Translations under genes and position numbers: made by a program
Shown: positions 17,879 through 27,817 of the stretch, piece by piece
Layout of the letters: each line of letters begins with the position of its first letter
Numbering within the stretch: the first letter of the stretch is position 1
Notes under the pieces: model-generated
Told to the model about the DNA's origin: nothing
The model's database searches: none
What the model saw: only the letters and a program-made list of their open reading frames with translations
Source: Streptococcus sanguinis
GTDB taxonomy: Bacteria; Bacillota; Bacilli; Lactobacillales; Streptococcaceae
Assembly (NCBI RefSeq): GCF_026781265.1
Contig: NZ_JAKUVC010000001.1
Span: 98,605 to 162,604, forward strand
Direction of reading: 5' to 3'
Length of the DNA stretch: 64,000 nt

Positions 17879-18043
17879 CTATTTTTCATACGCTTGAAAA
17901 ATTTTCAACATCACCACAATCAAGATAACTCCCACAAAAGGCAGGATTTCCTTAGGTATAAAATTGGCTTGCAAATGGAGATAAGATAAGCCAACCACCA
18001 CCAAAATAGCCAATATCCATTTACACAAATAAGTCCATTTCAT
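17879..18043 (-). CDS. 54-residue membrane peptide gene
   Basis: Start ATG at 18043 overlaps the stop of the XRE regulator gene (ATGA), and the stop TAG is at 17879-17881. The product begins MKWTYLCKWILAILVVVGLS, has two membrane helices (about 8-22 and 34-50) and ends IFQAYEK. Precise junctions on both sides (4-nt overlap upstream; ribosome site of the next gene overlapping its end) argue that it is real. Probably a partner of the 144-residue membrane protein. Function unknown. Confidence 0.75.
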   Translation of the reverse strand: MKWTYLCKWILAILVVVGLSYLHLQANFIPKEILPFVGVILIVVMLKIFQAYEK

Positions 18044-18243
18044 GATTCATCCTCCTCAAAGAGAAACACTTCTTCAATCCTTAAATTGAAAAAGGATGCA
18101 ATTTTATGAGCCAAAAGCAGCGAGGCATTGTAGCGGCCCTTTTCCAAAGAAATAATCGTTTGTCTCGTGACCTCTAGCTTCTCAGCCAGCTCCTCCTGGC
18201 TGAGCTTTTTTCTTTTCCGTAATTCTTGAATTCGATTTTCCAA
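18040..18243 (-). CDS. XRE-family transcriptional regulator
   Basis: 67 residues forming essentially one Cro/cI helix-turn-helix: IQELRKRKKLSQEELAEKLEVTRQTIISLEKGRY, then LLLAHKIASFFNLRIEEVF. It closely resembles the minimal regulators (YozG/YgzD type) paired with small membrane-protein genes. First gene of a three-gene operon with a consensus promoter; autoregulation is likely but no operator is obvious. GGAGGCAGCCTTG precedes its ATG. Confidence 0.92.
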   Translation of the reverse strand: MENRIQELRKRKKLSQEELAEKLEVTRQTIISLEKGRYNASLLLAHKIASFFNLRIEEVFLFEEDES

Positions 18244-18256
18244 GGCTGCCTCCTTT

Positions 18257-18574
18257 TTATGATGTAAAACGACCTTTACTTTTCAAACATAGTATAGTCT
18301 CCTTTACATATTTTGTCAAGAAGAAAGCGGTAAAAAAGGACTGAAACTTTGAACGATAAGTCATTGACTGATAAGTTTGCCCATCAAAAGTCGCAGTTCC
18401 TGCTGTCGCCCGATCTAACCCCAAGAGAATCCTCAAGGTCGAACTTTTCCCTGCACCATTTGGACCCAGAAATGCTGTAATCCGACCGCTTCTAGCTGTA
18501 AAAGAAATATCTTCTAAAATCTGCTTGCTGCCATGCTTTTTGCAGACTCCTTCTATTTTCACTGTATGTTCCAT
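18257..18574 (-). pseudogene. Truncated ABC transporter ATPase
   Basis: 105-codon frame. Residues 1 to about 72 are a normal ABC ATPase start (VKIEGVCKKHGSKQILEDIS, Walker A FLGPNGAGKSSTLRILLGL, then TFDGQTYQSM). After this the frame reads into unrelated sequence (RSKFQSFFTAFFLTKYVKET) which is the promoter region of the XRE operon. The Q-loop, ABC signature, Walker B and switch histidine are all missing, so it cannot hydrolyse ATP as an ABC protein. No permease gene is adjacent. Best explained as a 5' remnant left by a deletion that removed the rest of the transporter locus, with a junction near 18355. It keeps a good ribosome site (AAAAGGAG), so the fragment may still be translated. Confidence 0.85.
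18291..18319 (-). promoter_or_regulatory. Consensus promoter of the XRE operon
   Basis: Minus-strand TTGACA (18314-18319), 17-bp spacer, TATACT (18291-18296): a near-perfect sigma-A promoter. It lies inside the out-of-family tail of the truncated ABC gene. Confidence 0.88.
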
Positions 18575-18635
18575 ACTGAACTCCTTTTGATTTTTCTTTA
18601 GTATACAGGGGCAAGTTCAGAAAAACTTCAGACAA

Positions 18636-18662
18636 TAAAAAAACTTGCCTTGCGACAAGTTT
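18636..18662 (-). terminator. Terminator of the folate operon
   Basis: Minus-strand stem AAACTTG / CAAGTTT with an 8-nt loop, then TTTTTTT. It starts 6 nt after the folBK stop. Confidence 0.85.
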
Positions 18663-18668
18663 CTTTTC

Positions 18669-19481
18669 TCATTTTTCAACCGCATCCCAGAGTTGGCGGA
18701 TACTTTTTTTCTGCACGGGGTCGACAAAGTGTGGGGCGATTTCCACCAGAGATTGCAAGACAAAAGCTCGTTCAGCCACATAAGGATGAGGAACAATCAA
18801 GTCCGGACTATAAAACTTTTCTTGTCCTATGTAAAGGATATCCAGATCAATCACACGAGGCCCCCATTTGATCTCCCTCACGCGCCCGAGATCCGCTTCG
18901 ATAGCCAGCAGGGTCTGCATTAATTCCTCAGGATTGAGCCAAGTCTCAACTTCAACAACTTGATTGAGAAACTGATCCTGCTCAACGCCACCCCAAGGCT
19001 CTGTCTCAATACGGCTTGATGCCTGCAAAATTCTTATATTTTGCTCTGCCATTTTTTCCAAAGCAGCATCCAGATTGGCAGTTAGGCTGCCTTGATTGCT
19101 TCCCAAAGCTATAAAGGCCTTCCGCTTTCGACGCACTAGCTTGACTGAGCAGGTCTCTAAAGGCAGCGGCACTGGTGCCCAAGGCTTCTTGACCTCCAAG
19201 CTGACCTTCTGCACCAAAGGATGAGTAAGAAAAATCCGATTAATCAGCTTATAAGCCAGCGTCTCAATCAAGTCTTCCTTGCTTTCCTGACACCAGCGGG
19301 TCAAATCCTGAGCTAATTCTCCATAGTGGATAGAAGCTGTTAGGTCGCTTGTTTTGGCAACCCGAGTCATATCATAGTCCAAAATCAGATCCAGCACAAA
19401 ACGCTGGCCCAACTCCTTCTCTGCTCCAAACAGACCGTGATAGGCATACACTTCCAAATCCTTAATGCGCAGCTGATCCAT
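18669..19481 (-). CDS. folBK: Bifunctional dihydroneopterin aldolase / HPPK
   Basis: 270 residues fusing two folate enzymes, as in pneumococcal SulD. Residues 1 to ~117 are FolB ([64 protein letters not shown]). Residues ~120-270 are FolK ([43 protein letters not shown], and the pyrophosphokinase signature around [14 protein letters not shown] then [13 protein letters not shown]). The enzyme converts dihydroneopterin to 6-hydroxymethyl-dihydropterin and pyrophosphorylates it, supplying FolP. It is last in the folP-folC-folE-folBK operon. Confidence 0.97.
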   Translation of the reverse strand: MDQLRIKDLEVYAYHGLFGAEKELGQRFVLDLILDYDMTRVAKTSDLTASIHYGELAQDLTRWCQESKEDLIETLAYKLINRIFLTHPLVQKVSLEVKKPWAPVPLPLETCSVKLVRRKRKAFIALGSNQGSLTANLDAALEKMAEQNIRILQASSRIETEPWGGVEQDQFLNQVVEVETWLNPEELMQTLLAIEADLGRVREIKWGPRVIDLDILYIGQEKFYSPDLIVPHPYVAERAFVLQSLVEIAPHFVDPVQKKSIRQLWDAVEK

Positions 19482-19568
19482 TCTTTTATCCTTTCTGATT
19501 CAAGTTTCTGCATTTCATCCTTAATAAAACTATTTGGCCTTTCCTAACATGCTCCACCACTGATAAGA

Positions 19569-20123
19569 TCAATGTCCCATCAGCTTGTAAGCTTCATTTT
19601 TTAGGTCCTTGTCCGTCGCTAAAACGCCACGCGCTGCTGTAGTAACCGTTGCAGTGCCAGGCTTTCTGACTCCGCGCATATTCATACACATATGCTCAGC
19701 TTCCACCCAGACCAAGGCCCCCTGAGCACCCAGATAGTCCATCAAGGCTTCAGCAATCTCTACGGTCAATCGCTCTTGAATCTGCGGTTTCTTGGCATAG
19801 ACCTCTACCGTTCGGGCCAGCTTGGACAGGCCTGCTACCCGACCATTAGGCACATAGGCGATGTGAACTTTCCCGTAAAATGGTAGGAAGTGGTGCTCAC
19901 ACATGGAATGAAAGAAAATATCCTTCTCCACTACCATATTATTGTCAATGATTTCAAAAGACTTAGCCAGATGCTCTTCAGCAGTCTCGCCCAGCCCAGC
20001 AAAAATTTCCTGGTACATTTTAGCAATGCGCTGTGGCGTCTCCTGCAAGCCTTCGCGGCTTCCGTCTTCTCCAACCGCCTCAATAATCTGGGCTACAGCT
20101 GCTTCAATTTTCTTCGTGTCCAT
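19569..20123 (-). CDS. folE: GTP cyclohydrolase I
   Basis: 184 residues from the ATG at 20123 (AGGAG seven bases upstream); the longer reading into folC is rejected. FolE landmarks: [30 protein letters not shown] (zinc-binding Cys and His), [23 protein letters not shown], and [21 protein letters not shown] (second zinc Cys). It catalyses the first step of folate synthesis, GTP to dihydroneopterin triphosphate. Its first 20 nt overlap the 3' end of folC, implying coupled translation. Confidence 0.97.
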   Translation of the reverse strand: MDTKKIEAAVAQIIEAVGEDGSREGLQETPQRIAKMYQEIFAGLGETAEEHLAKSFEIIDNNMVVEKDIFFHSMCEHHFLPFYGKVHIAYVPNGRVAGLSKLARTVEVYAKKPQIQERLTVEIAEALMDYLGAQGALVWVEAEHMCMNMRGVRKPGTATVTTAARGVLATDKDLKNEAYKLMGH

Positions 20124-21498
20124 ATATGCTCCTATGTTCATTTTTATTTTTTGATAATTTACTTGACTGAGAAGGACGCTCAGCAAAGGCTAACTTGCGA
20201 TTCTCAAGGATTGATTTTCTAACCTGAGCCAGAAAATAAAGAGAACCCGTAATCAGCAAAAGCTCATCTGACTCATGCTCTACTGCTAAATAATCTGCTA
20301 AATAATCCGGCCATTCTTTGTAAGACAGACCTTGCTGCTCAGCCAAGGCTTGCATACTTTCTTTAGAAAAACTCCGCGGATCAGCAAAGGCTGTCAAGCT
20401 TATAGCTGCTTTGGGAATCTTTTGCAACAGCTCCACCATATCATCCAAGGCCTTTGTCTGAATGCAAGCAAATAAAATGTGCTTTCTATAAGTCGGATAA
20501 TGCTGATCCAATGTGGCTGCTAGCGACCGCAGGGCATGAGGATTATGGGCTCCATCCAAAAGGATGAGCGGCTGATCCGATATTCTTTCCCAACGCCCTG
20601 GCCATACAGCAGCAAGCAAGGCCCTCTCAACCTCTTCTTTTGTCAATAAGGGCAGCGACTGCAGCTGACAATATAGGTCACACAAGTGCAGAGCTAGTCC
20701 AGCATTGTCCGCCTGATGCAGTCCCATCAAAGCTGTTTGATATGAGTCTTTGGCCCGATAGGCATTCGAAAAGGAAAAGCTCTCCCCCTTCTCTGACTCT
20801 TGATGTTCCACTTGATAGTCTTGAGACCAAGAAAAGAGCGGAGCATCTTTTTCAGCAGCCTTCTGCTCGACTACTGCCAGAGCCTCTGGCTCTAACCTAC
20901 CGGTCACAATGGGAACTCCAGGCTTGATAATGCCAGCTTTCTGCTCCGCAATAGCCTCTAGACTGTCCCCCAGCAAGACCACATGATCCAGACCAACTGT
21001 CGTGATTGCAGTCAGCAAGGGCTGACAGACATTGGTACTGTCCAAAAGCCCACCCATGCCGACCTCGATAATAGCCACATCCACCTGCTGATGGACAAAA
21101 TAATCATAAGCCAGAGCAGTTACAATCTCAAACTCAGTTATCCCCTGCAAGCTAGAATCTGTAGCATGCTGGGCTAAGAGTTCTTGATAAAGGCTCAGCA
21201 ATCGCTGAAGGTCTTGGTCGGAAATCGCATTGCCATTAACGGCAATCTGCTCATTGTAGCTGACTAGATAAGGAGAGGTAAAGGTGCCAACACGCAGGTC
21301 TCGCACCTCCAAAAGTTGGCGCAGATGCGCAATGGTTGAGCCCTTGCCATTAGTCCCTGCAATATGGATGACTGGCAGCCGCAAATGTGGATTGCCCCGC
21401 AACTCCAGCAAACGCTCCATCCGCTCCAAGCCAAAATTGGGACTGGCTGTCCGATAGGCTTCCAGCCAACTTAAATCAGGTAATTCTTGTTTTTTCAT
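20104..21498 (-). CDS. folC: Folylpolyglutamate / dihydrofolate synthase
   Basis: 464 residues. Mur-ligase fold motifs: [24 protein letters not shown] (P-loop), [44 protein letters not shown], and [15 protein letters not shown] in the C-terminal domain. It adds glutamate to dihydropteroate or folates, ATP-dependently, in the cytoplasm. The C-terminus is extended and basic ([21 protein letters not shown]), overlapping the folE start by 20 nt. One nucleotide separates its start from the folP stop. Confidence 0.96.
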   Translation of the reverse strand: MKKQELPDLSWLEAYRTASPNFGLERMERLLELRGNPHLRLPVIHIAGTNGKGSTIAHLRQLLEVRDLRVGTFTSPYLVSYNEQIAVNGNAISDQDLQRLLSLYQELLAQHATDSSLQGITEFEIVTALAYDYFVHQQVDVAIIEVGMGGLLDSTNVCQPLLTAITTVGLDHVVLLGDSLEAIAEQKAGIIKPGVPIVTGRLEPEALAVVEQKAAEKDAPLFSWSQDYQVEHQESEKGESFSFSNAYRAKDSYQTALMGLHQADNAGLALHLCDLYCQLQSLPLLTKEEVERALLAAVWPGRWERISDQPLILLDGAHNPHALRSLAATLDQHYPTYRKHILFACIQTKALDDMVELLQKIPKAAISLTAFADPRSFSKESMQALAEQQGLSYKEWPDYLADYLAVEHESDELLLITGSLYFLAQVRKSILENRKLAFAERPSQSSKLSKNKNEHRSIYGHEEN

Positions 21499-21499
21499 C

Positions 21500-22465
<966 letters not shown>

Positions 22466-22495
22466 TCATTTCTATCGATTGCCCTGCTCTTCAAC

Positions 22496-22522
22496 AAAAA
22501 AGGCACACTCATCTAGTGTACC
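22496..22522 (-). terminator. Leader terminator (attenuator candidate) upstream of folP
   Basis: Minus-strand stem GGTACACT / AGTGTGCC (one G-U pair) with a 5-nt loop, followed by TTTTTTG. It lies between the folP promoter and folP, so it would stop transcription of the whole folate operon unless relieved. Confidence 0.75.
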
Positions 22523-22611
22523 GCAAAGCTCTCAGCAGATGCAGCATCCAGTCCTATGAACTGCACTCGACTTCACAAGAAGACCTGATCTAGTCCCTTG
22601 TTTCATTTACC

Positions 22612-22639
22612 ATTTTACCATAATTCTTCTATTTGACAA
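22612..22639 (-). promoter_or_regulatory. Candidate folate-operon promoter
   Basis: Minus-strand TTGTCA (22634-22639), 16-bp spacer, TAAAAT (22612-22617). The predicted start point would give a leader of about 150 nt. Confidence 0.65.
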
Positions 22640-22647
22640 AACACTTT

Positions 22648-23286
22648 CTAAAAGCAAAAGGGTAAAAGGCTGAGAATAATCATATTTCGGAGAATATGGG
22701 CCAGCATAGACAGCTCCAAACGCTGTAAATAAGGCCTGAGGAGATGGGCAAAGACCAGTCCCAAAACTAGATAGGAGAGAAAACACAGAGTTTCCTGAGG
22801 ATTTTTCGCAAGGGAAAAGCAGAGCAAACCTAGTGCAATCCCCCAGCTCTTCCGATAGCGAAGAGAAAAGTCACTGTCAACAAATTTCGGTGCTGCAGGG
22901 GATAAAACGCCAATATCAATCCCCAGAAGCAAAAGAGAAGATGACAGAAAACTCTCCGTCAGCATCTGCTCCACCGCCTGAGCTGACTCGACCTCCTTGC
23001 CACACAGCAGAAGAACCCCTGCAGCATTGACCAAAATCATCAAAAAGTACAAGAAAAGCAGGTGTCGATAATTGCTTGACTGACGCAGGGAACCTTTGAT
23101 TTCCTGCAGTTCTCTGGAAAAATAAAAGGCACAACAAAAAAGCAATCCCAGCAAGCCCACAATAAAAAGCAGATTAGCCTGACTAAAGACCAAGCGATGA
23201 GGCATTGGATGAATCATGAGCAGCAGTCCCGTCTGAGTCAACATAGCCAGCAGTAACAATTGAATGATTTTCTCTAATTTCAGCAT
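22648..23286 (-). CDS. Degenerate CPBP-like membrane protein
   Basis: 212 residues, about six membrane helices. The C-terminal segment (FLSYLVLGLVFAHLLRPYLQ then RLELSMLAHILRN) aligns with the CPBP-type (Abi/CAAX-protease-like) tail seen in the remnant at 23404-23589 (RLEMSILAHMLRN). The middle CPBP motif, normally FH followed by N a few residues on, reads CFSLAKNPQE here, and I find no EExxxR motif, so protease activity is doubtful. Such proteins are often near bacteriocin or signalling genes, but nothing of that kind adjoins. It starts upstream of the folate promoter and appears monocistronic. Confidence 0.7.
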   Translation of the reverse strand: MLKLEKIIQLLLLAMLTQTGLLLMIHPMPHRLVFSQANLLFIVGLLGLLFCCAFYFSRELQEIKGSLRQSSNYRHLLFLYFLMILVNAAGVLLLCGKEVESAQAVEQMLTESFLSSSLLLLGIDIGVLSPAAPKFVDSDFSLRYRKSWGIALGLLCFSLAKNPQETLCFLSYLVLGLVFAHLLRPYLQRLELSMLAHILRNMIILSLLPFCF

Positions 23287-23376
23287 ATTCTCTCCATTCT
23301 TCTCTTATCATTATAGAAGAAGTAAGAGCAATCTGGGAGAAATCCCCTCAAATGTCCTAATTTGTGCCTCAAATGA

Positions 23377-23402
23377 CAAAAAAAGCAGATATTCTCTGCT
23401 TT
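23377..23402 (-). terminator. Terminator after the CPBP remnant
   Basis: Minus-strand stem AAAGCAGA / TCTGCTTT with a 5-nt loop, then TTTTTTG, directly after the remnant's stop codon. Confidence 0.85.
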
Positions 23403-23403
23403 C

Positions 23404-23589
23404 CTACTTGTTCACCAAACCTGTCAGTATCATAATGAGTACTGCAACTCCATTTCTCAGCATGTGTGCCAAAATAGACATTTCCAAACGCTTAAATATG
23501 TAAGCAACTGCGGCTAAAACAGCACCCATACCTGCATATATAACAAAACTGCCGATATTGGTCGGACCATGAAAAAGACCGAGTATAGC
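23404..23589 (-). pseudogene. C-terminal remnant of a CPBP-family membrane protease
   Basis: A minus-strand frame ending at TAG (23404-23406) encodes about 61 residues: AILGLFHGPTNIGSFVIYAG, then MGAVLAAVAYIFKRLEMSIL and AHMLRNGVAVLIMILTG. This carries two hallmark CPBP motifs (FHG....N and the AHxxRN helix). An in-frame TGA (23590-23592) lies just before it and no good start codon or ribosome site serves it, so the N-terminal two-thirds with the EExxxR motif is gone or frameshifted. A terminator still follows. It is related to the neighbouring 212-residue gene, consistent with an ancient duplication and decay. Confidence 0.75.
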
Positions 23590-23736
23590 TCAATTTTCTC
23601 TTTTTGTATAGCCAATTCTTAACTGCAAGCATCTTGTATATCACGGGTTGGGAACTAATACTGATAGTGACTATGAGATCGAATCGCTCAATGTTTTCAA
23701 GGCCAACAACCAAGAAAATCCTTTTTTAAAACATAC

Positions 23737-23763
23737 AAAAAGCCCAGTCAAACTGAGCTTTTA
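23737..23763 (-). terminator. Terminator after ackA
   Basis: Minus-strand stem AAGCTCAGT / ACTGGGCTT (G-U pair) with loop TTG, then TTTTT. It ends the comY-ackA gene series. Confidence 0.85.
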
Positions 23764-23775
23764 GATTTTCTTAAT

Positions 23776-24969
23776 TTATTGATTTTTGAATCGTTCGACA
23801 TCACGCGCGATGACCAATTCTTCGTCAGTCGGGATAACCAAGACTTTGACCTTGGCATCAGGATTGGAAATCACGCCTTCTGCACCACGCACATTCTTTT
23901 CTGGGTCTACGTCACAGCCAAACCAAGAAATACCATTAATAACCAATTCACGAATGGTCACAGAATTCTCACCGATTCCTGCAGTAAAGATGATAGCATC
24001 AGCTCCATTCAAAACAGCAAGATACTGACCAATGTATTTCTGAATCCGATCGACAAAAATATCGTTAGCTAATTGGGCCTTGGCATCACCTGCCCGCATC
24101 GCCTCATGGATATCACGCATATCACTTGACTTCTCAGAAACGCCAAGCAAGCCAGATTCACGATTCAAGACACGGCTAATATCTTCTGGAGTATTAAAGT
24201 CATCTGTGTATTGCATCAGGTAAGGAATGATGGCTGGGTCAATATCCCCTGTACGAGTTCCCATCATGACGCCACCAAGTGGTGTGAATCCCATAGAGGT
24301 ATCTACAGAAACGCCCTTGTCAACTGCTGTGATGGAAGCTCCGTTACCGATATGGCAAGTGATAAGCTTGAGTTCTTCAATCGGACGACCCAAAACTTTA
24401 GCAGCATCTTTCGCTACATACTCATGGCTGGTACCGTGAGCCCCGTACTTGCGAACCTTGTTTTCAGTGTAATATTTAGTCGGAATCGGATAGCGATATG
24501 CTTTTTCCGGCATAGTTGTATGGAAAGAGGTGTCAAAGACTACCACGCTGGTGATGTCTGGCAGAATTTCTCTAAAAGCACGGATACCTGCAGCGTTGGC
24601 TGGATTATGCAATGGAGCCAGAAGAGACAACTCTTCTACCTTTTGAATCACTTCTTCATCAACGAGAGCTGAATCCTTAAAGTATTCACCGCCAGCCACA
24701 ACACGGTGGCCCACACCGGTAATCTCATCATAAGATTCAATGATATTAAAGCGTTTCAAATCATCCAGCAAAATTTTTACGGCCTGCGTGTGATCTTCAA
24801 TATCAAGAACCTGCTTTTCTGATCGACCGTCAAATTTCACTGTTGAAATAGAATCCTTGAGACCAATCCGTTCCAGCAGGCCCTTAGCCAATACTTTTTC
24901 TTCCGGCATCAAATAGAGTTGCCATTTTAAGCTTGAGCTTCCTGCATTAATAGAAATTGTTTTCGACAT
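23776..24969 (-). CDS. ackA: Acetate kinase
   Basis: 397 residues, full length. Motifs: [17 protein letters not shown] (phosphate/ATP site), [13 protein letters not shown] (catalytic Arg), [35 protein letters not shown], and [16 protein letters not shown]. It interconverts acetyl phosphate + ADP and acetate + ATP, the ATP-yielding end of the pyruvate oxidase/Pta pathway that matters in peroxide-producing oral streptococci. It lies 36 nt after comYH (it is comYI in S. mutans nomenclature) but also has its own extended -10 promoter. Confidence 0.98.
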   Translation of the reverse strand: MSKTISINAGSSSLKWQLYLMPEEKVLAKGLLERIGLKDSISTVKFDGRSEKQVLDIEDHTQAVKILLDDLKRFNIIESYDEITGVGHRVVAGGEYFKDSALVDEEVIQKVEELSLLAPLHNPANAAGIRAFREILPDITSVVVFDTSFHTTMPEKAYRYPIPTKYYTENKVRKYGAHGTSHEYVAKDAAKVLGRPIEELKLITCHIGNGASITAVDKGVSVDTSMGFTPLGGVMMGTRTGDIDPAIIPYLMQYTDDFNTPEDISRVLNRESGLLGVSEKSSDMRDIHEAMRAGDAKAQLANDIFVDRIQKYIGQYLAVLNGADAIIFTAGIGENSVTIRELVINGISWFGCDVDPEKNVRGAEGVISNPDAKVKVLVIPTDEELVIARDVERFKNQ

Positions 24970-24980
24970 TTCTTCACCTC

Positions 24981-25005
24981 TTTAAGCGTTTTCAAAATCA
25001 TTATA
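24981..25005 (-). promoter_or_regulatory. ackA extended -10 promoter and cre-like site
   Basis: TGATATAAT on the minus strand (TATAAT at 25000-25005) just after the comYH stop, with no good -35. A cre-like TTGAAAACGCTTAAA (24981-24995; one mismatch to consensus) overlaps the expected start region. Suggests expression independent of competence; direction of any CcpA effect is unknown. Confidence 0.55.
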
Positions 25006-25971
25006 TCAAAATTTTGTTTGAATTTCACTATCTTTGTACCAGTTTTGAAAACTTTGACGGAATTTAAACATTTCATCATGATCCTGCAAATCCCGCAGAG
25101 GATAGATAAATGGCTGAATGTTATTCGCTTCTTGCTTCCTCAAGACAAAAAGAGTTTTGGCATGCTTGCTGCTTGAGAAAATAGACTCTGGCAAGGTTAT
25201 CATCGCAATAAACTGAGCCTTGGCTAGGAGCCATTTTTTCAGCAGAGGAGCTTGAGCGCTGGTCAAGAGGTCATTCGGCGCCAGAAATATAGCATAACCT
25301 CCCGGTTTCAGATATTTGAGTGACTGCTCCATTAGAAGATGGTGGGCATAAGTGTGCTCATCCAGACTAGCCACTTCATAGCGAGAGGCAATACTGTCGT
25401 CTGGATAATAACCGACCGGTAAATCACTGATAATGATATCACTCTCTTTCAGAACCTGAGGCCGAACTGCATCCCCCTGAGCAAAGTGGGCCTTAGAGTT
25501 CATAACCTCTGCAATGCTGGCAGAAAGGTCGATTAATAAATCATCTAGTTCCAGACCCAGATAGTCTATCTTCTTTTGAGTATGGTTGAGAATAGTCTCA
25601 GCCAAATTCCCAGTCCCACTGCCGATTTCTAATACATCAGCTTCCTCTCCGTGAGCTAGCTGGTCCAATAAGAAAGTAATCAGAAAACCAATTGTATCAG
25701 GTGTGAACTGGTGGTTGACCTGCATGGGCTCCGTCTGGGCCGCCTTCATCAGGATAAACTGATAAGCTCTCCGCCACTCTTCCTTGTTCAAATGCAGAGA
25801 GCGGATTTTTTCATCGTTGGTCAGAACTTCTTGTAAGTCCGTATCTCCATCTAGGTAAATGCCGTTCTGCTCAATCAGAGCATCATAAAAATTGGTCGCC
25901 AGAGCGTTTTGGATATTCTGGATGTTTTCGAGAATCAGAGTATAAGCTTGTTCTATCTTTTCAAAATTCAT
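25006..25971 (-). CDS. comYH: Class I SAM-dependent methyltransferase of the comY operon
   Basis: 321 residues. Rossmann methyltransferase motif I is VLEIGSGTGNLAETIL; the DPPY-like motif IV is ISDLPVGYYPDD, placing it with N6-adenine-type methylases of the HsdM/N6_Mtase group but without a target-recognition domain. GGYAIFLAPNDLL forms a later strand. The gene sits between comYG and ackA, as in other streptococci where it is co-transcribed with comY genes. Its substrate is not established. AACGGAGG is the ribosome site; an 81-nt gap separates it from comYG. Confidence 0.9.
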   Translation of the reverse strand: MNFEKIEQAYTLILENIQNIQNALATNFYDALIEQNGIYLDGDTDLQEVLTNDEKIRSLHLNKEEWRRAYQFILMKAAQTEPMQVNHQFTPDTIGFLITFLLDQLAHGEEADVLEIGSGTGNLAETILNHTQKKIDYLGLELDDLLIDLSASIAEVMNSKAHFAQGDAVRPQVLKESDIIISDLPVGYYPDDSIASRYEVASLDEHTYAHHLLMEQSLKYLKPGGYAIFLAPNDLLTSAQAPLLKKWLLAKAQFIAMITLPESIFSSSKHAKTLFVLRKQEANNIQPFIYPLRDLQDHDEMFKFRQSFQNWYKDSEIQTKF

Positions 25972-26052
25972 GGAATCCTCCGTTCATCCTATCATACCAA
26001 AAATAAAGCCCCTTTCCAAGATATATAAAATTACAAAGATTTTACAGTTATA

Positions 26053-26445
26053 TTAGTCCGACTTACCAGGTTCGTCCGAAATCGCTTTCTCTTTTTTATC
26101 AGTTGCTTTCTTGTCTTCCTTTGCTTTATCCTCATCTTTCTTAGAAGTACTAAAAGTAAAGGAATAGGAATGCCCGCTGCTGAGTCGACTGCTGATTTCC
26201 AGTTCCTTCCCTTTCTTACTGTAGACCGTCTTGCCTTGCTCAAACTCCATCTCACCGCTATTATCCTTGGTTGTAGCTTTTGTCAGAACTGCTATTGCAT
26301 AGGCTTCTGTTCTTTCCCTGTTGAAAAGCTGCAAACGCTGACTGCTGACTTGACGGTTGAGATAAAACTGCAAGAGCAGGCTAAAGACAGCGGCCATCAG
26401 CAGCGCATACAGTAAAATACCAGCCTCAACTTTCTTCTTCCACAC
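26053..26445 (-). CDS. comYG: Competence pseudopilus protein ComYG/ComGG
   Basis: 130 residues. One N-terminal membrane helix ([21 protein letters not shown]) lacks the usual prepilin motif. It is followed by a coiled region with [14 protein letters not shown] and an unusually Lys/Glu/Asp-rich tail ([19 protein letters not shown]). Position after comYF and the helix-plus-globular layout identify it as the ComGG minor pilin. It overlaps comYF by 20 nt. Needed for the transformation pilus by family; sequence is poorly conserved, so the name rests mainly on synteny. Confidence 0.88.
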   Translation of the reverse strand: MWKKKVEAGILLYALLMAAVFSLLLQFYLNRQVSSQRLQLFNRERTEAYAIAVLTKATTKDNSGEMEFEQGKTVYSKKGKELEISSRLSSGHSYSFTFSTSKKDEDKAKEDKKATDKKEKAISDEPGKSD

Positions 26446-26863
26446 GATAGACGAACTCCCTCTCTAAGCCTTTTTCAAAGCGAAAATGAAGATGGACAAG
26501 CTTACCGTCCTGACGCACATCAGCTGCTTCCAAACCATAAATCATAGGCTGGTAGCCGCGACCGCTCTTATCTGTTTTACGGAAATCATCTCCCTTGGAT
26601 TTACCCAAGGCCAAGTCCCTGCCATCCTGTCTGATGTAGATTTTATTGTCTTCTACCTTGTCAAATTGACTTCGCGAAAGCTCCGTCTCCAGTTGGTCGG
26701 CAAACAAAAGCCACTCTTGCTGTTGATTGTTCTCCTGCTGATGCAGTTCTGAAGATATGAGCTGGGTCATGGCCTGAAAGACTAACACCCCGCCACTGAG
26801 AACCAGCAAGGCTACTAAGGTCTCCAAGAGAGTAAAGGCCTTGACTTTAAGGTTTTTGGGCAC
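26426..26863 (-). CDS. comYF: Minor competence pilin ComYF/ComGF
   Basis: 145 residues beginning [20 protein letters not shown], a type IV prepilin leader with cleavage expected before FTLLE. The ComGF-like C-terminus follows ([39 protein letters not shown]). Exported and assembled at the transformation pilus. It overlaps comYE by 17 nt and comYG by 20 nt, so translation of the cluster is tightly coupled. Confidence 0.92.
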   Translation of the reverse strand: MPKNLKVKAFTLLETLVALLVLSGGVLVFQAMTQLISSELHQQENNQQQEWLLFADQLETELSRSQFDKVEDNKIYIRQDGRDLALGKSKGDDFRKTDKSGRGYQPMIYGLEAADVRQDGKLVHLHFRFEKGLEREFVYRVEEES

Positions 26864-27140
26864 GGATAACTACCTCCCCTTCGTGATAGACCAGCAGCTG
26901 CTTATCTGTCTTAAGCTGACGCACAGCAATTCCATTGATATGAAGCTCTTCTTGTCCTGTTTGCAGGGCCATACGAGCTACCCGAAGCACCTCTTCCTGC
27001 TGCAGAAGAATCCGCTGCTCTTTACGAGACCGGCTAATCTGTCCCAGAAGCAGACTGGCAATAGCCGCAAAAACTGCCATGGCCACCAGAGCTTCCAGCA
27101 GAATGCTAGCCTGAAGCTGTCGTCTTTTTAAACTTTCCAT
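26847..27140 (-). CDS. comYE: Minor competence pilin ComYE/ComGE
   Basis: 97 residues from the ATG at 27140; a longer in-frame reading has no pilin features and is rejected. The protein starts [20 protein letters not shown]: the usual phenylalanine after the cleavage site is replaced (ASILLEAL) but the +5 Glu is kept. A membrane helix follows, then [17 protein letters not shown]. It overlaps comYD by 35 nt. Ribosome site is weak (ATGGGCA), consistent with translational coupling. Confidence 0.88.
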   Translation of the reverse strand: MESLKRRQLQASILLEALVAMAVFAAIASLLLGQISRSRKEQRILLQQEEVLRVARMALQTGQEELHINGIAVRQLKTDKQLLVYHEGEVVIRAQKP

Positions 27141-27540
27141 TGCCCATATAAAGCTGGTAAACAACTGTCCTGTCCTCCGTCTGAAAAATAATCTTGCTGA
27201 GTGATGAATTTCCACCGGCTCGGTCAAACTGGATGACCTGCTGCTCATGATTTTGCAGAGTTTGCGGAAAATCCAGCTCTTGATAGCCATTGGAAATTTG
27301 GCGCTCTGAAATCTCTAGAGAAAGCTTCTCATGACCGGCTAAGCTCAGCCTCTGCGTCTCCTGATAGAGCCTCTCAAACTCTAAAAAGAAGAGTTGCTCT
27401 TGAACCTGATTGAACCCAGCCCTTACCGAGCCAGATAATCCTAGTAGTAGAAAACTAACAACAAAAAGAACGAGGAGACTTTCCAGCAGTGTAAAAGCCT
27501 TAATTGGCAACTGCTTGAGTTTCGCCACTGTGTTTGCCAT
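27106..27540 (-). CDS. comYD: Minor competence pilin ComYD/ComGD
   Basis: 144 residues from the ATG at 27540, MANTVAKLKQLPIKAFTLLE. The prepilin leader is cleaved before FTLLE, followed by the hydrophobic helix LLVLFVVSFLLLGLSGSVRA. The globular part contains HEKLSLEISERQISNGYQEL. It overlaps the end of comYC by 41 nt. Required with the other minor pilins for pilus assembly and DNA uptake (family knowledge). Confidence 0.92.
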   Translation of the reverse strand: MANTVAKLKQLPIKAFTLLESLLVLFVVSFLLLGLSGSVRAGFNQVQEQLFFLEFERLYQETQRLSLAGHEKLSLEISERQISNGYQELDFPQTLQNHEQQVIQFDRAGGNSSLSKIIFQTEDRTVVYQLYMGNGKFKKTTASG

Positions 27541-27817
27541 AGTAAGCCTTATATGAATCCGCCTGTTTCTGGCTGATATTTCCTGCACTGACCAGCTTGC
27601 TTAGACTAGCCTTTTCATTGGTATTCTTCAGCTCATAGAGCTCCGCCTGGCTCTCAACGACCTTGACCACCGCTGCAGTTCCTGTATCCGAAACTGCATC
27701 CTTTTGCTTGTTCAGATTAGGCACAAAGAGCAGCAAGAGTACGCTGATAACCAGCAAAACAATCAGCATTTCCACAAGGGTGAATGCTTGAACTTTTAAG
27801 GTATTAAGTTTTTTCAT
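27500..27817 (-). CDS. comYC: Major competence pilin ComYC/ComGC
   Basis: 105 residues from the ATG at 27817 (MKKLNTLKVQAFTLVEMLIV); the upstream extension overlaps comYB and lacks pilin character. Prepilin peptidase site before FTLVEM, conserved +5 Glu, helix LLVISVLLLLFVPNLNKQ, then KVVESQAELYELKN and AGNISQKQADSYKAYY, as in ComGC. It is the main subunit of the transformation pilus that binds and pulls in DNA. TAATG stop-start overlap with comYB. Confidence 0.95.
   Translation of the reverse strand: MKKLNTLKVQAFTLVEMLIVLLVISVLLLLFVPNLNKQKDAVSDTGTAAVVKVVESQAELYELKNTNEKASLSKLVSAGNISQKQADSYKAYYGKHSGETQAVAN

Noticed and set aside
22496..22560. T-box leader for folP, suggested by TACCGC on the plus strand
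   Set aside because: The element is on the wrong strand relative to folP, and the minus strand lacks TGGNACCGCG.
23492..23713. 73-codon frame overlapping the CPBP remnant
   Set aside because: It reads the remnant in the wrong frame; the AILGLFHGP and AHMLRN motifs appear only in the other minus-strand frame.
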